DNA from: Putridiphycobacter roseus
GTDB taxonomy: Bacteria; Bacteroidota; Bacteroidia; Flavobacteriales_D; Crocinitomicaceae
DNA length: 64,000 nucleotides
Direction: 5' to 3'
NCBI RefSeq assembly: GCF_003234935.1
Contig: NZ_QKSB01000001.1
Coordinates: 744,001-808,000, forward strand
A program made the translations under genes and the position numbers. Numbering within the stretch: the stretch's first letter is position 1; every line of letters starts with the position of its first letter. Below, piece after piece: positions 26,657-37,200 of this stretch. Under the pieces are notes generated by a model, which was not told where the DNA came from, made no database searches, and worked only from the letters and a program-made list of their open reading frames with translations.

Positions 26657-28567
26657 ATGACTTTATTTTCTAAATTGAAAATGAATAGTAAGTACTTTAT
26701 CAGTCTTTTTACCCTAGTTACCTTTCTGATTTGTATCTATGCCTATTCACCCTACATTGAAAATTATGCAGTAACACCAAAATGGCTTGGTTTCGCTTTG
26801 ATTTGCATAGGATTAAGCTTTAAAAAACCGAAGAAGACCACCTTTGATCTAACCCATCTTATTTGGGGTGTTTTTGTTTTACAATTCATGGTCAGTGCCT
26901 TATCTTCTTATAATATATGGGACAGTTTAATAAGAACAACACCTCTAATACTTGCTCCTATTGCCGCAACTTTACTATTCCAAAAATGGCATAGTATCAA
27001 AAGAAAATTTGAAAGCATTGCATTGCTACTAACTTTTTGCTTGGTCCCGCTGCTCATTTTTGCATTCATCAAAATATATTTTCTATGGCAACTAGATGAT
27101 TTCAATCATAATACTACTTATCAGTTTGCCTTTAACTTTGGGCATAGGAATCAATTTGCCCAATTTTTAACCTTGTCTATCCCATTTTTTTTTCTTGGAC
27201 TCACAGAAACAAAAACAACATGGAAAAAATGGGTATTGTTAATGACCTTAGGACTAACCTACATCCTAATTACTTTGCTCATGTGCCGTTCTGTTTTGTT
27301 AGTTATCTATGTAATCTATCCTCTATTAATTTTCCTTTATTACCTCCAAGTCATTAAAAAAATTAGCCTTAAATTATTCATATCATTCTTTCTTCCTTTA
27401 TTGTTAATCAGTCTAGTTTTTGTGCTTACAAATCCATTTCATTTCTCATGGATTGATCGCTTATTTGAAACCAATTTTGGCAGCGGAAATGAAAGGTTAA
27501 GGATTTGGACCAATACCTTTGCCATCATTCAAGAAAACCCAATTTTCGGCGTAGGATCTGGCGATTGGAAAATTGAAATTTTAAAAACACCATTGGCTTT
27601 TACACAAGCAGAAGATAGCTTGGTTTTTTTTCAAAGAGCACACAATGATTTTATTCAAATTGCAGCAGAGAATGGCTTGGTTGGATTAACTATCCTCCTA
27701 CTATTTTTTTTCTTTGTCTTTCGAAAATTACTAAAAACAGATTTAAAACCAAGTGTAAAATATAGTATTGCTGGAGGTATGCTCGGCTTTATTCTGATTG
27801 CTAACTTTTCTTTTCCTTTCGAAAAAATAGAATTGCTCTTTTTACTCCTCTTTCTAATTCAATTCATACCTGGTAAGCCATTACAGATAGATGGAAAAAT
27901 ATTATCTATTTGTCGCCTAATGCTATCCATCATTTTCCTAGTAACAAGTCTTTATTGGTATCAATTAGAAGCCCAATATTTCACTTTTAAACAATATCAA
28001 AAAATTCAGATTCTCAAAAGTCTCAACCAAACTTTTTATAGCATTGATCCTACAGGAATGCCCGTGCATTGGTATTTGGGAAATGATTTATACCAAAGAC
28101 AACATTATAAAGCAGCAAATAAAGAATTTAAAACAGCCCTAAAACATAACCCATATCATGTACATATTTTAAATAACATAGGGAGCACCTACCTAAATTT
28201 AAACGAAATAGATTCCGCAAAAGTAAGCTATCAAAAAGCACTAATTATAAATCCAATATTCACGGAAACCCTGATGAATTATGCTGCACTTGAATTTAAC
28301 AATGGTAATATTGATGGGGCATTAGATAAAATCTTAAAAGTGCGTATTGACAAAGAACCACAAAATTACAAAACATATGCCACAGCAATTGGACAAGTAA
28401 AAATGGCTTGGCTAATTGAACTCTGGGATGAAGAAGGCTTCGAAAACTTTCTTATTGCACATTATAAACAAGAAGAATTTGCTTACGAAATAGCTATTAA
28501 TGCAAGAAAAACAGGAGCTAGCTATGAGGACGAACTCAGGTTATATTATGCCAAAGAAAATAAATAA
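26657..28567 (+). CDS. O-antigen ligase-like membrane protein with C-terminal TPR repeats
   Basis: The 636-residue protein has about 10-12 TM helices and the Wzy_C/WaaL signature: a large periplasmic loop with NPIFGVGSGDWKIE and the HNDFIQIAAENGLVG segment. WaaL and Wzy enzymes join or polymerise lipid-linked glycans on the periplasmic face. After the last helix (about residue 430) the chain continues into two or three TPR-like helices (WYLGNDLYQRQHYKAANKEF, then AKVSYQKALIINP). The membrane-plus-TPR architecture is known in Bacteroidota relatives. The in-frame ATG at 26681 (Met9) is an alternative start. Its substrate may be the glycan made by nearby transferases, but that is inference. Confidence 0.82.
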   Translation: MTLFSKLKMNSKYFISLFTLVTFLICIYAYSPYIENYAVTPKWLGFALICIGLSFKKPKKTTFDLTHLIWGVFVLQFMVSALSSYNIWDSLIRTTPLILAPIAATLLFQKWHSIKRKFESIALLLTFCLVPLLIFAFIKIYFLWQLDDFNHNTTYQFAFNFGHRNQFAQFLTLSIPFFFLGLTETKTTWKKWVLLMTLGLTYILITLLMCRSVLLVIYVIYPLLIFLYYLQVIKKISLKLFISFFLPLLLISLVFVLTNPFHFSWIDRLFETNFGSGNERLRIWTNTFAIIQENPIFGVGSGDWKIEILKTPLAFTQAEDSLVFFQRAHNDFIQIAAENGLVGLTILLLFFFFVFRKLLKTDLKPSVKYSIAGGMLGFILIANFSFPFEKIELLFLLLFLIQFIPGKPLQIDGKILSICRLMLSIIFLVTSLYWYQLEAQYFTFKQYQKIQILKSLNQTFYSIDPTGMPVHWYLGNDLYQRQHYKAANKEFKTALKHNPYHVHILNNIGSTYLNLNEIDSAKVSYQKALIINPIFTETLMNYAALEFNNGNIDGALDKILKVRIDKEPQNYKTYATAIGQVKMAWLIELWDEEGFENFLIAHYKQEEFAYEIAINARKTGASYEDELRLYYAKENK

Positions 28568-28644
28568 TGGGAGAAAAGCAACCAAATCGTTCAAAGTCGC
28601 ATCCTACTACCATAGGTCCAAATAAAATTTCTTTATTTATTTCG

Positions 28645-28652
28645 TATCTTAG
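28645..28652 (+). promoter_or_regulatory. Possible -7 box of the IPT/T9SS gene
   Basis: TATCTTAG, a one-base variant of TAnnTTTG common in this phylum, ends 20 nt before the ATG at 28673. Confidence 0.3.
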
Positions 28653-28672
28653 CACCACTTAAAACAATTAAA

Positions 28673-30226
28673 ATGAAAAATTTAGCTTTTTTATTCTTTG
28701 CCGTTGGCTTATCCTATTTGGGAAATACACAGAATATTTCTACCGTATCTCCAAACAATGGACTGCGCGGAACCTATACATTGCCAGTTACCATTTCTGG
28801 TACAAATACACATTTCTCCGCTGCTACAAATACAGTGGCTAGATTTTCTCAAGGTACTAACACCCTTCAAATTCTTTCTGTTACCGCAGTGACTAATACA
28901 CAAATTAATTTAAACTTAAGCATTCCTAACAATGCGAATTTGGGTGCTTATCAAGTAGAAGTTTATGACAGTACTCAAACAAATTATTTAAGTTTAGGAA
29001 ATGGTTTTACGGTATACCCAAACAACCAACCTCCATCTTTGAACACCATTACACCAAATGTTGCTGCCATCAACCAAACGCTACCAATAACTATTAGTAC
29101 GGCCAATACGAACTTCTCGCAAGCAACAGATAATTTCATTTATTTAGTACAAGGTAGTAACAACTTATTATTTCCTCAAACAGCAGTTACCGCATTAAAT
29201 GACAATTATATAAAAGGAACATTTAATATAAACTATCCTGGAATTGCAGTAGGTGACAATTTATCTGTTTTTTATGGTAATTCATTTGACGGTACATTTT
29301 ATGAATCAAATGCGATTACTATAGCTGAATCAACCGCAATAGATGGTATAGTAAATTATACTGGTACATTTAATGGCGTAGTGGAGCTTTATCATCAAAA
29401 TAATAACGTTTCACCGGCAACATACACTTTAATTGCTGATGCCATAGTAAGTCCCAATAATGCTTATTCTTTTTCACCTATAGCAGAAGCATCTTATTTG
29501 TTAAGAGCTGTACCATCCAACATGACAGATGTAGTCGCAACTTACTATCCAAATAATATTGCATGGCAAAATGCAACTGTAATCGCAACTGACCCTTTAG
29601 TGACGACCAATACTTATGACATCTCACCATTTTTAAGTATTAATTTAACAGGATCGGGAACTGTAAATGGCACTTTAGGGTACGGACCAAATGGATTCAC
29701 AAAAGCGAATACAGTTTTGGCAGAAGGTGTTGAAGTTTTCTTAAAAGGCGAAACAAATAGCATTTATGCCCAAGCAGAAACAGATGTAAACGGACTTTAC
29801 AGTTTTGACCATGTTCCAGATGGTAATTATTCTATCCTCATTAATATCCCAGGTTATGAGCAAATATCATCCTACGACTTTGTGGTAAACGCAACTGACA
29901 ATTCATTCAATGGCCTAGACTTTTTAATAGATGATGGGGAAATATTTAAATCTGCATTTTTAGCGACTAAAAAATATGACCAAACTACTTTAACCGTCTA
30001 CCCAAATCCTACCACAGGAAAAATCAGCATTGAATTACCTAATGAATTGTCGAAATTCACCGCAAATGTTTATTCACAACTAGGGCAAGTGGTATGGAGT
30101 CAAACTTTCGATAACCACCAATCTAATGTTTTAAATGCAGACTTATCCGACTTACCTAATGGTATTTACTATGTAAAACTACAAGCCGATAATGCAGCTT
30201 ACCATTTGAAGATTGTAAAACAATAA
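28673..30226 (+). CDS. Secreted multi-domain protein with T9SS type A sorting domain
   Basis: The 517-residue protein has a signal peptide (MKNLAFLFFAVGLSYLGNTQ) and two tandem Ig/IPT-like units of about 95 residues with matching strands (PVTISGTNTHFSAATN, then PITISTANTNFSQATD). A segment near 340-420 looks like a carboxypeptidase-regulatory or SdrD-B fold (VEVFLKGETNS, GLYSFDHVPDGNYSI). Residues 440-517 are a T9SS type A sorting domain (LTVYPNPTTG ... LPNGIYYVKLQ). It is therefore a cell-surface or released protein, perhaps adhesive; no enzyme motif is visible. A strong terminator follows, so it is transcribed alone. Confidence 0.85.
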   Translation: MKNLAFLFFAVGLSYLGNTQNISTVSPNNGLRGTYTLPVTISGTNTHFSAATNTVARFSQGTNTLQILSVTAVTNTQINLNLSIPNNANLGAYQVEVYDSTQTNYLSLGNGFTVYPNNQPPSLNTITPNVAAINQTLPITISTANTNFSQATDNFIYLVQGSNNLLFPQTAVTALNDNYIKGTFNINYPGIAVGDNLSVFYGNSFDGTFYESNAITIAESTAIDGIVNYTGTFNGVVELYHQNNNVSPATYTLIADAIVSPNNAYSFSPIAEASYLLRAVPSNMTDVVATYYPNNIAWQNATVIATDPLVTTNTYDISPFLSINLTGSGTVNGTLGYGPNGFTKANTVLAEGVEVFLKGETNSIYAQAETDVNGLYSFDHVPDGNYSILINIPGYEQISSYDFVVNATDNSFNGLDFLIDDGEIFKSAFLATKKYDQTTLTVYPNPTTGKISIELPNELSKFTANVYSQLGQVVWSQTFDNHQSNVLNADLSDLPNGIYYVKLQADNAAYHLKIVKQ

Positions 30227-30248
30227 AAAATATAACTTTATCATAGTT

Positions 30249-30283
30249 AAAGCACTACCTTTTATTAGGTGGTGCTTTTTTTT
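30249..30283 (+). terminator. Intrinsic terminator of the IPT/T9SS gene
   Basis: A stem of about 12 bp with one G-T pair (AAAGCACTACCT / AGGTGGTGCTTT) and a 6-nt loop is followed by a run of eight or more Ts. Confidence 0.9.
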
Positions 30284-30447
30284 CAACACCCATATTCCTC
30301 CACTAAAAAATACGCCGGACTTTAAAGTCCATTATTTCATTTCAGTTTTAATAATAAGAACATTGGCATAATAAATTAGTCCCCTGAAAAATTAAACATG
30401 ACCTATATTCCTTATATTTCCCCCTTTTAATAGTAATTAGCGTATGC

Positions 30448-33372
30448 ATGATTTTTGATAAACATAATTTTTTTGGGTTACTGCTTTATCTATTATCTTT
30501 TAATCCAGCATTCTCCATCACATATTCGAGCCATCATTATTCTGTAGAAAATGGTTTGCCAAGCTCTGAAGTATATACAGTCTTCAAAGACAGCAAAGGT
30601 TTTATTTGGTTTTGCACAGACAGAGGCGTTGCTAGATATAATGGTGCTGACTTCGAAATTTTCAATAAAAAAAATGGGCTTTTAGACAATGTTGTGTTTT
30701 ACGCCATGGAGGATGAATCTGGTCGAATATGGTTTGCCACCTATTCTGGACAAATATTTTATTACAATGAAGGTAAAATACAACCCTACGCCTTCAATGA
30801 AAAAATAAAAGCAGAATTTGGCTTAATTTTGATTGAATCGTTTTATGTTGACAAAGCACAAACAGTATACATCAGCAGGCATGGTTTCGGATTAATTAAA
30901 ATAGATAAACAGGGACAAATTACATTAAAATCAGATCGAACTACAAACTCTATTTACCTTATCGAAAATAAGGTAATCAAAGTCATCAATGAAAGAATAG
31001 GTTCTTCTACAAAATCACTAACTTTCAATTTAAAAAATGGCTCAAAATCTATACTTGAAATTCCAAATTTAGTATTGATAAATTCAAATAAAAGTTATTG
31101 GAAAAGTATCATTAAAGGCATTCATCAAGAAGGAGCATTGACCACTTTTTCAATATGGAATAAGCTATATAGTTTTGATGGCTCAAAAATAGAATTCTTA
31201 AAAGAGTTTGACGAACGAATTTTAGCAATTAACAAATTAAAGGGAAAATACTATATAGGCCTAGCAAATGGTGGATTAGTAGTGATGAATAGCCAAAAAC
31301 CATTTCAAATTTTAACCAAATATTTTAATGATTATTCCATTTGTGATATTTTCTATGATAGAAAATATGATGGTTTTTGGTTTTCAACTTTAGAAAACGG
31401 CGTATACTACATTTCTAATTTTGACCATTTCTCCTACACTAAAAATGACGGACTTCAAACCAATAACTTAACTTCTATTAATGGATCTGATGATGTGGTT
31501 TTGATTGGTGGATTAAATGGCACTTTGTCTGTTTTAAACTTAAAAAACAATCGCATTAGTAAGGTAGATATCAAATCTAATAAAACCGCAATCAATAAGA
31601 TAATTTACGACCAATATAAAAACCGATTTATCATTTTCAAATACAATTCTTTTATTTATAACCAAGGTAAGTTAACTAGTTTATTTGACTATTCTCAACC
31701 CTTTATTCTACCTTATGGAAAGGATAGTTTAATTACTTTATTTAATAATAAAGAAATCCCCATAAAGCAAAAAGCATTTAGGGACCTACACATAAAAGAC
31801 TTAAGTGAGTATGGTGTTTTGAATAACACAATACATTATATAAGGACAACTGATGCGATACAAACAGCAGACAATAGAATATTAATTGGCTCTCAACTAG
31901 GTATTTATGAACTCATTAACAGGAATCTTAATAAACTATATCCTGAAAATGAATTATTGAATTCACGAGTGAAAAAACTTGCTAATTACGACAAAAAAAC
32001 GATTCTACTTGCCACAAAAGGTAATGGACTCGTCTTTTTTTCAGATAGTAGTATTTATAATATAGATGCAAAAAAAGGTTTATTAAGCAACGATATCAAT
32101 GCCCTTGCGGTGGATGAAAATCGTGACATTTGGCTAGGCTCTTCTAATGGATTAAATATCATCCAAACCTCTGGAGAAATTATCACTATCACAGAAAGAG
32201 AAGGTTTAATTTCCAATGAAATAAATGACATTTATGTAGGTAAAAACAAAGCATATATCGCCACTAAAAAAGGATTAACTGTATTGGATAAAAGAGTTAT
32301 TAAAAAAAAACTATATGATGTACCCGTATACTTTAAAAATGTAAAACTACAAGATACCACGTATTACAAACTTGATACTGTAATCAGCATTGGTTATAAT
32401 GAGCCTCTTATCGACATTTCTTTTATTGGAATTGATTTACAACATGCTAAAGACATTGTCTACAAATACAAATTAAATGCAGACAGCAAAGAATGGACCT
32501 ATACCAAAAGAAGTAATTTGTTATTCCCTGATTTGGCTTCAGGCACATATAGTATTGAATTGTACGCTTCAACTAATGGCATAAATTGGAGCTCCAAACC
32601 CGCTTTATTAAAAATAAGTGTATTATTTCCTTTTTGGGAAACCGTATCTTTTAAGCTCATTGTTGGTCTAACAATTCTGATATGCTTAGTCCTCCTTTAT
32701 TACTACTTATTGAGAAAAGTTAAAAATACAGAAGCAATTAAACGCCAAATACAAAGTCTAAAAATTGAAGCATTAAATGCACAAATGAACCCTCATTTTA
32801 TTTTTAATTCCTTAAATTCAATTCAAAGCTTTATTATAAATAACGATCGGAAAGCATCTAATAAATACTTATCCATGTTTGCGCAATTAATGCGTAAAAC
32901 ATTAGCCAATTCGCAAGAACCTACTATTTCATTACAAAAAGAATTAGATTTAATTAAAATCTATTTAGAGCTAGAAAATTTAAGATTTAATAATCAAATC
33001 GAAACTATCATTGAAAAAGAGCCCAGTATTCATGCGACAAATGTGCTTATACCAACCTTATTAATCCAACCATTAATAGAAAATGCAATTTGGCATGGTA
33101 TACGACCAAAAAATGAGAAAGGGAAAATATGTATCCGGATTAAAAAAGTAGAAAAATATTTATTTCTATTTATAGAAGATAATGGCATTGGTATTTTAAA
33201 ATCCATGGAAAAGTCAAGATTAAATCATGAATCTAAAGGCACAAAATTATTGACGAACAGAATTGAATTGTTTGCTGGTTTTTACCACATGCAACATGAT
33301 TTTAAAGTAAAAAATGCAACAGATAAAGAAGGCACAATTGTAGAAATAAAAATACCATTTATTGAAAAATGA
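30448..33372 (+). CDS. Propeller-sensor histidine kinase of the LytS type
   Basis: The 974-residue protein has a signal peptide and a periplasmic sensor made of 'two-component regulator propeller' repeats (KDSKGFIWFCTDRGVARYNG, ESGRIWFATYSGQ, ENRDIWLGSSNGLN). A Y_Y_Y domain follows at about 650-730 (YKYKLNADSKEW), then one TM helix (about 735-757). The cytoplasmic kinase is of the LytS/YehU type: the H-box is NPHFIFNSLNSIQ (His783) and the ATP-binding N-box is IQPLIENAIWHG, with DNGIGI. It phosphorylates the LytTR regulator encoded just downstream, whose start overlaps its stop by 4 nt. Unlike hybrid SusR-type systems, no receiver or AraC domain is fused. The periplasmic signal is unknown. 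Confidence 0.92.
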   Translation: MIFDKHNFFGLLLYLLSFNPAFSITYSSHHYSVENGLPSSEVYTVFKDSKGFIWFCTDRGVARYNGADFEIFNKKNGLLDNVVFYAMEDESGRIWFATYSGQIFYYNEGKIQPYAFNEKIKAEFGLILIESFYVDKAQTVYISRHGFGLIKIDKQGQITLKSDRTTNSIYLIENKVIKVINERIGSSTKSLTFNLKNGSKSILEIPNLVLINSNKSYWKSIIKGIHQEGALTTFSIWNKLYSFDGSKIEFLKEFDERILAINKLKGKYYIGLANGGLVVMNSQKPFQILTKYFNDYSICDIFYDRKYDGFWFSTLENGVYYISNFDHFSYTKNDGLQTNNLTSINGSDDVVLIGGLNGTLSVLNLKNNRISKVDIKSNKTAINKIIYDQYKNRFIIFKYNSFIYNQGKLTSLFDYSQPFILPYGKDSLITLFNNKEIPIKQKAFRDLHIKDLSEYGVLNNTIHYIRTTDAIQTADNRILIGSQLGIYELINRNLNKLYPENELLNSRVKKLANYDKKTILLATKGNGLVFFSDSSIYNIDAKKGLLSNDINALAVDENRDIWLGSSNGLNIIQTSGEIITITEREGLISNEINDIYVGKNKAYIATKKGLTVLDKRVIKKKLYDVPVYFKNVKLQDTTYYKLDTVISIGYNEPLIDISFIGIDLQHAKDIVYKYKLNADSKEWTYTKRSNLLFPDLASGTYSIELYASTNGINWSSKPALLKISVLFPFWETVSFKLIVGLTILICLVLLYYYLLRKVKNTEAIKRQIQSLKIEALNAQMNPHFIFNSLNSIQSFIINNDRKASNKYLSMFAQLMRKTLANSQEPTISLQKELDLIKIYLELENLRFNNQIETIIEKEPSIHATNVLIPTLLIQPLIENAIWHGIRPKNEKGKICIRIKKVEKYLFLFIEDNGIGILKSMEKSRLNHESKGTKLLTNRIELFAGFYHMQHDFKVKNATDKEGTIVEIKIPFIEK

Positions 33373-34064
33373 ATTTAAAAGCAATAATAATTGATGATGA
33401 GCAAGGTGGGATAAATTATCTTTCAAGTATCATAACAGAATTTGTTCCTAATCTAGAACTAGTCGGGACTGCTAACTCTGTGAATGAAGGGCTCAAAATA
33501 TTACTTAAACAAAAAGTAGATATCATTTTTTTGGATATAGAAATGCCAAATGAAACTGGATTTGATTTTATTAAAAGTATAGACCGATCGGCGTATAAAA
33601 TAATTTTCACCACTGCCCATAGTGAATATGCTGTTGATGCGTTTAATGTTTTTGCAGATGGCTACTTAATGAAGCCTATTGTAATAGATGAACTTATTGA
33701 ACTCATCATATACTTAACAAAAAATGATGCCGTTAAAGAAGAACATGGGAAATTGGTAATCAAGACAAAAGAAACAATTGAAGCGATCTCATTAGAAGAT
33801 ATAATTAGAATTGAAAGTGAAGGTAATTATTCCACTATCTATACCTTGAACAGGAATAGAATTGTGATTTCAAAAAGTATCAAACAATTGGAAGAAAATC
33901 TCTCTAGTGATTTGTTTGTTAAAACACATAAATCGCACATTATTAACAAAAATCATATCAAAAGATACGTCAAGCTAGAAGGTGGCTATTTTGAAATGTC
34001 AGATGCTTCACAAGTACCATTATCCAGAAGAAAAAAAGAAGAAGTATTAAACTTGTTGTTTTAA
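33369..34064 (+). CDS. LytTR-family response regulator
   Basis: The 231-residue protein has a receiver domain (acidic pair Asp9/Asp10, phospho-acceptor Asp56 in IIFLDIEMPNETG, Thr and Lys of the switch in FTTAH and YLMKP). A LytTR DNA-binding domain occupies about 130-231 (IIRIESEGNYSTIYTL, FVKTHKSHIINKNHI, VPLSRRKKEEV). It is the cognate partner of the upstream kinase by coupling (ATGA overlap). LytTR regulators bind tandem imperfect direct repeats upstream of targets. The next gene, a large T9SS substrate 185 nt downstream, is a plausible target, but I could not pick out a convincing site. Confidence 0.95.
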   Translation: MNLKAIIIDDEQGGINYLSSIITEFVPNLELVGTANSVNEGLKILLKQKVDIIFLDIEMPNETGFDFIKSIDRSAYKIIFTTAHSEYAVDAFNVFADGYLMKPIVIDELIELIIYLTKNDAVKEEHGKLVIKTKETIEAISLEDIIRIESEGNYSTIYTLNRNRIVISKSIKQLEENLSSDLFVKTHKSHIINKNHIKRYVKLEGGYFEMSDASQVPLSRRKKEEVLNLLF

Positions 34065-34248
34065 TCAAGTCCTCCTTTTAAAATTAAAACCGATAATGAA
34101 ATAATTCCGACCGTTAATACAAATTGCGAAACCCGTTTATGAATTAGCATCAAAAAAAAGATTAATAACCCCTAGTTTTAACCGATTTCAAGTAAATCTG
34201 GGGGATCTGAAAACCCATTTTAGAGTAGGATAATTTAAACTTTTTAAC

Positions 34249-37200
34249 ATGAAAAAAATATTATTGTCAATTTTAAGTTGCATGTTCGTTTTAAGTGCCA
34301 TTGGACAAAACCTTTCAGATAAAAACTGGATTTTTGGAAGGACTGATGGAAGTAATACAACCAACATTAATCTTGATTTTTACTCAGGATCAGGCAATTC
34401 TTTGTACACCCAACCACTACCATTAAGCATGTCTCCCGCACCAAGTGCTATATCTAGTTCTAATGGATTTGAAAGCTGGGCGGTAGCATCCGATCCTAAT
34501 ACAGGGCAGTTAATATTTTACACTGATGGGAATGAGGTTTTTGACGCAACTCATAATAATATTACACCTACTACACCTGCGTATGGTCTTGGAGCGAGCC
34601 CTTCTTCAGCCCAACCTGTGGTAACTTGTGTAATGCCAATTTGTCCATTTAACAAGTACTATGTTTTTTCTAATCCAACAGGAAAAGATCCAGCAGGAAC
34701 CACCTCAGGACCTGTTACGTATAGAATATATGACAATTCAACGGCCACTCCGAGCTTTTCCCCTACTACAAGCTTACCTGGATTATACTCAAATACTGCT
34801 GTTGGTGAAGGGATGGTAATAATTCCACATGGTAATGATCCTTATACTTTTTTTTTAGTAACAAGACTTTTAAATCCAATCAACAATATTGATGGCTTAT
34901 CTGGAAACTCTCAATATGTAGTTTACCAAATTGATCCTGCGGGCGTAACCTATTTAAATGTATATGATTTTGGCCCAGGTATCGGTTTAGATAATACAGG
35001 AGCATCACCAATAATGAACATGTCTTTTAATGGAAATGCTAATTCAAACCCATCAATTGATAAAGTGGCTTTTACAGCTTCAAGAAGAAGTGCGACCTCA
35101 GGAGATTCACGAGATACCAATTATGTATTTACATGTGAATTTAATAATACAACAGGCCAATTTCTAACAGCTACTGACTTCTTAGTAGATGCTTTTGATG
35201 GAGAAATTTTATATGATTGCGAGTTTTCCCCAACTGGTGATTTTTTATACTATGCGTCTTACTTCAATAGTAACTTATACCAATTTCAATTTTCCTCAGG
35301 ACTAAAATATCAGGTGGCTGGTTTCGGACCCTTGAGAGCTGGAGGTTTAAAACTTGCACCAGATGGATATATTTATCATATTAAAGATGCAGGATTAATA
35401 GGAAATAATGGGACTGTTCAAATAGGTAGAATTACTAATCCTGATGTTGCTTTAACTGCATCTACAACAACAGGAACTCCTGACCCAATCTATGATAATG
35501 TAAATATTATATCGACAGCTAACACATTTGCAACAAATTTTCCAGAATTTTTAACAACACCCCAATGGAGTGCTGTGGTAGACGTTGCAGGTAGTGATAC
35601 GATTTGTCAAGGAGAATCAACCGATTTACTTGCGACAATTGATGCAATGGGAATAGGTGTAACAAGCTATAGCTGGTATTATAGCTCAGATGGTACTAAC
35701 TATAATTTAATTCCAGGCAGTGGTGCTAGTAATGTTGTAAACCAACCCGGTCAATATTATATTTTAGTTAATTTAGAAGGTAGTTGTAACATTACTTCAA
35801 TTCCAATTACTATTTACGAAAGTGAGGATTGTTGTGCTGCAGCAGATGATCCTTTATTTACCACAATCACTAATAATGTGACAACCAACACATATTGGGA
35901 TGGGAAAATCTATATTCCTAACAACACGATAATCACTGTGAACAATTCAGTATTAGACATTACTACTGCAGATGTAGTTTTTGGGTCGTGTTCAGGTATT
36001 GATTTTATTAATGGTGCTGAATTAAGAGCTAATAATTCAGTTTTCAGACCATGCTCAATCAATGATACTTGGAGAGGGCTAAAATTCTTTGGCTCTACAA
36101 TTAACGCCCATCAAATAAATGAAAATACTTTTAAAAATGCTGAAATAGCCATTAATTTAGAAGGCAAAGATGAATTGAACAACCAGATAACTGCTCAGAT
36201 TAATTCGAATACTTTTTCTAATTGTAATGAAGGAATATATATTAATCAATCAATTTATCATGGAACGATTTATGGAAATAATTTCATCACTAACAATTCA
36301 TTTCCAAATTATTTCAATTGTTACGAATCTACAAATCCAAATAATGTAATTAATATCCATGCTAACAGTTTTTTTAACGCGGAATTAAGAATAGTACCAA
36401 TAGAGATTAGTCAAAATTCAATGTCAAATAATTCATTGGAAACTGCTTTAATTGTGTCCGGTATTGATTTATTGAATACATCAACAAATGTCAGTAGTAA
36501 CAAATTGACTAACATGACAGATGCTATAACAATTCAAAGTCCCATAGGTCTGGTAAATATAGAAAATAACATGTTAGAACTTAACAATGCATATTCAACG
36601 AGTTCCAACAACACTTCACAAATATCTATATTTAATTCACAATCGTCAACTGTACGTATTAGTGGCAATAAATTAAACAATGGCGATAACATTAAAAGCT
36701 ATATAAGAACTGCCATTTTTACTGATGGATCAAGTAATATCAATATTTTTAATAATGCCATTGATGGATTTGACATTGGAATCTATGCAAATCAATCTGG
36801 AGGTTTAAATATATCAGATAATTATTTAACAAACATATCCAATTTCGGCATTAACACGAATTTAAATGAAGAGTCTACAAATTTTATTACCTGCAATGAT
36901 ATTACAATGAGAGTTGATTTAGGTAGTGGGATTTCTGTGGAACAAGGGAACTCCTCAACACAAATAACCTCGAATTGCATAAAAGATAGTCATCTTGGAA
37001 TCGAATTAAAAGGAAATAGTACAATACCAATCGTAAGCAACAATTTCATTTATAACTATCAGATTGGAATATTAAATAATGGCCACACAGGCAGTATAGG
37101 TACTGCTTCCAATCCAGGTATGAATACTTTATGGAGCAATAGAAACAACTCTACCGATATTAGCAGTCCTTTAACTACATTAAACATTGCTAATAATTTT

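Noticed and set aside
36100..37000. Asn-rich near-repetitive stretch in the large T9SS protein considered as a DNA repeat array
   Set aside because: The repetition is at the protein level (beta-helix coils) with variable DNA, so it is not a CRISPR or tandem DNA repeat.
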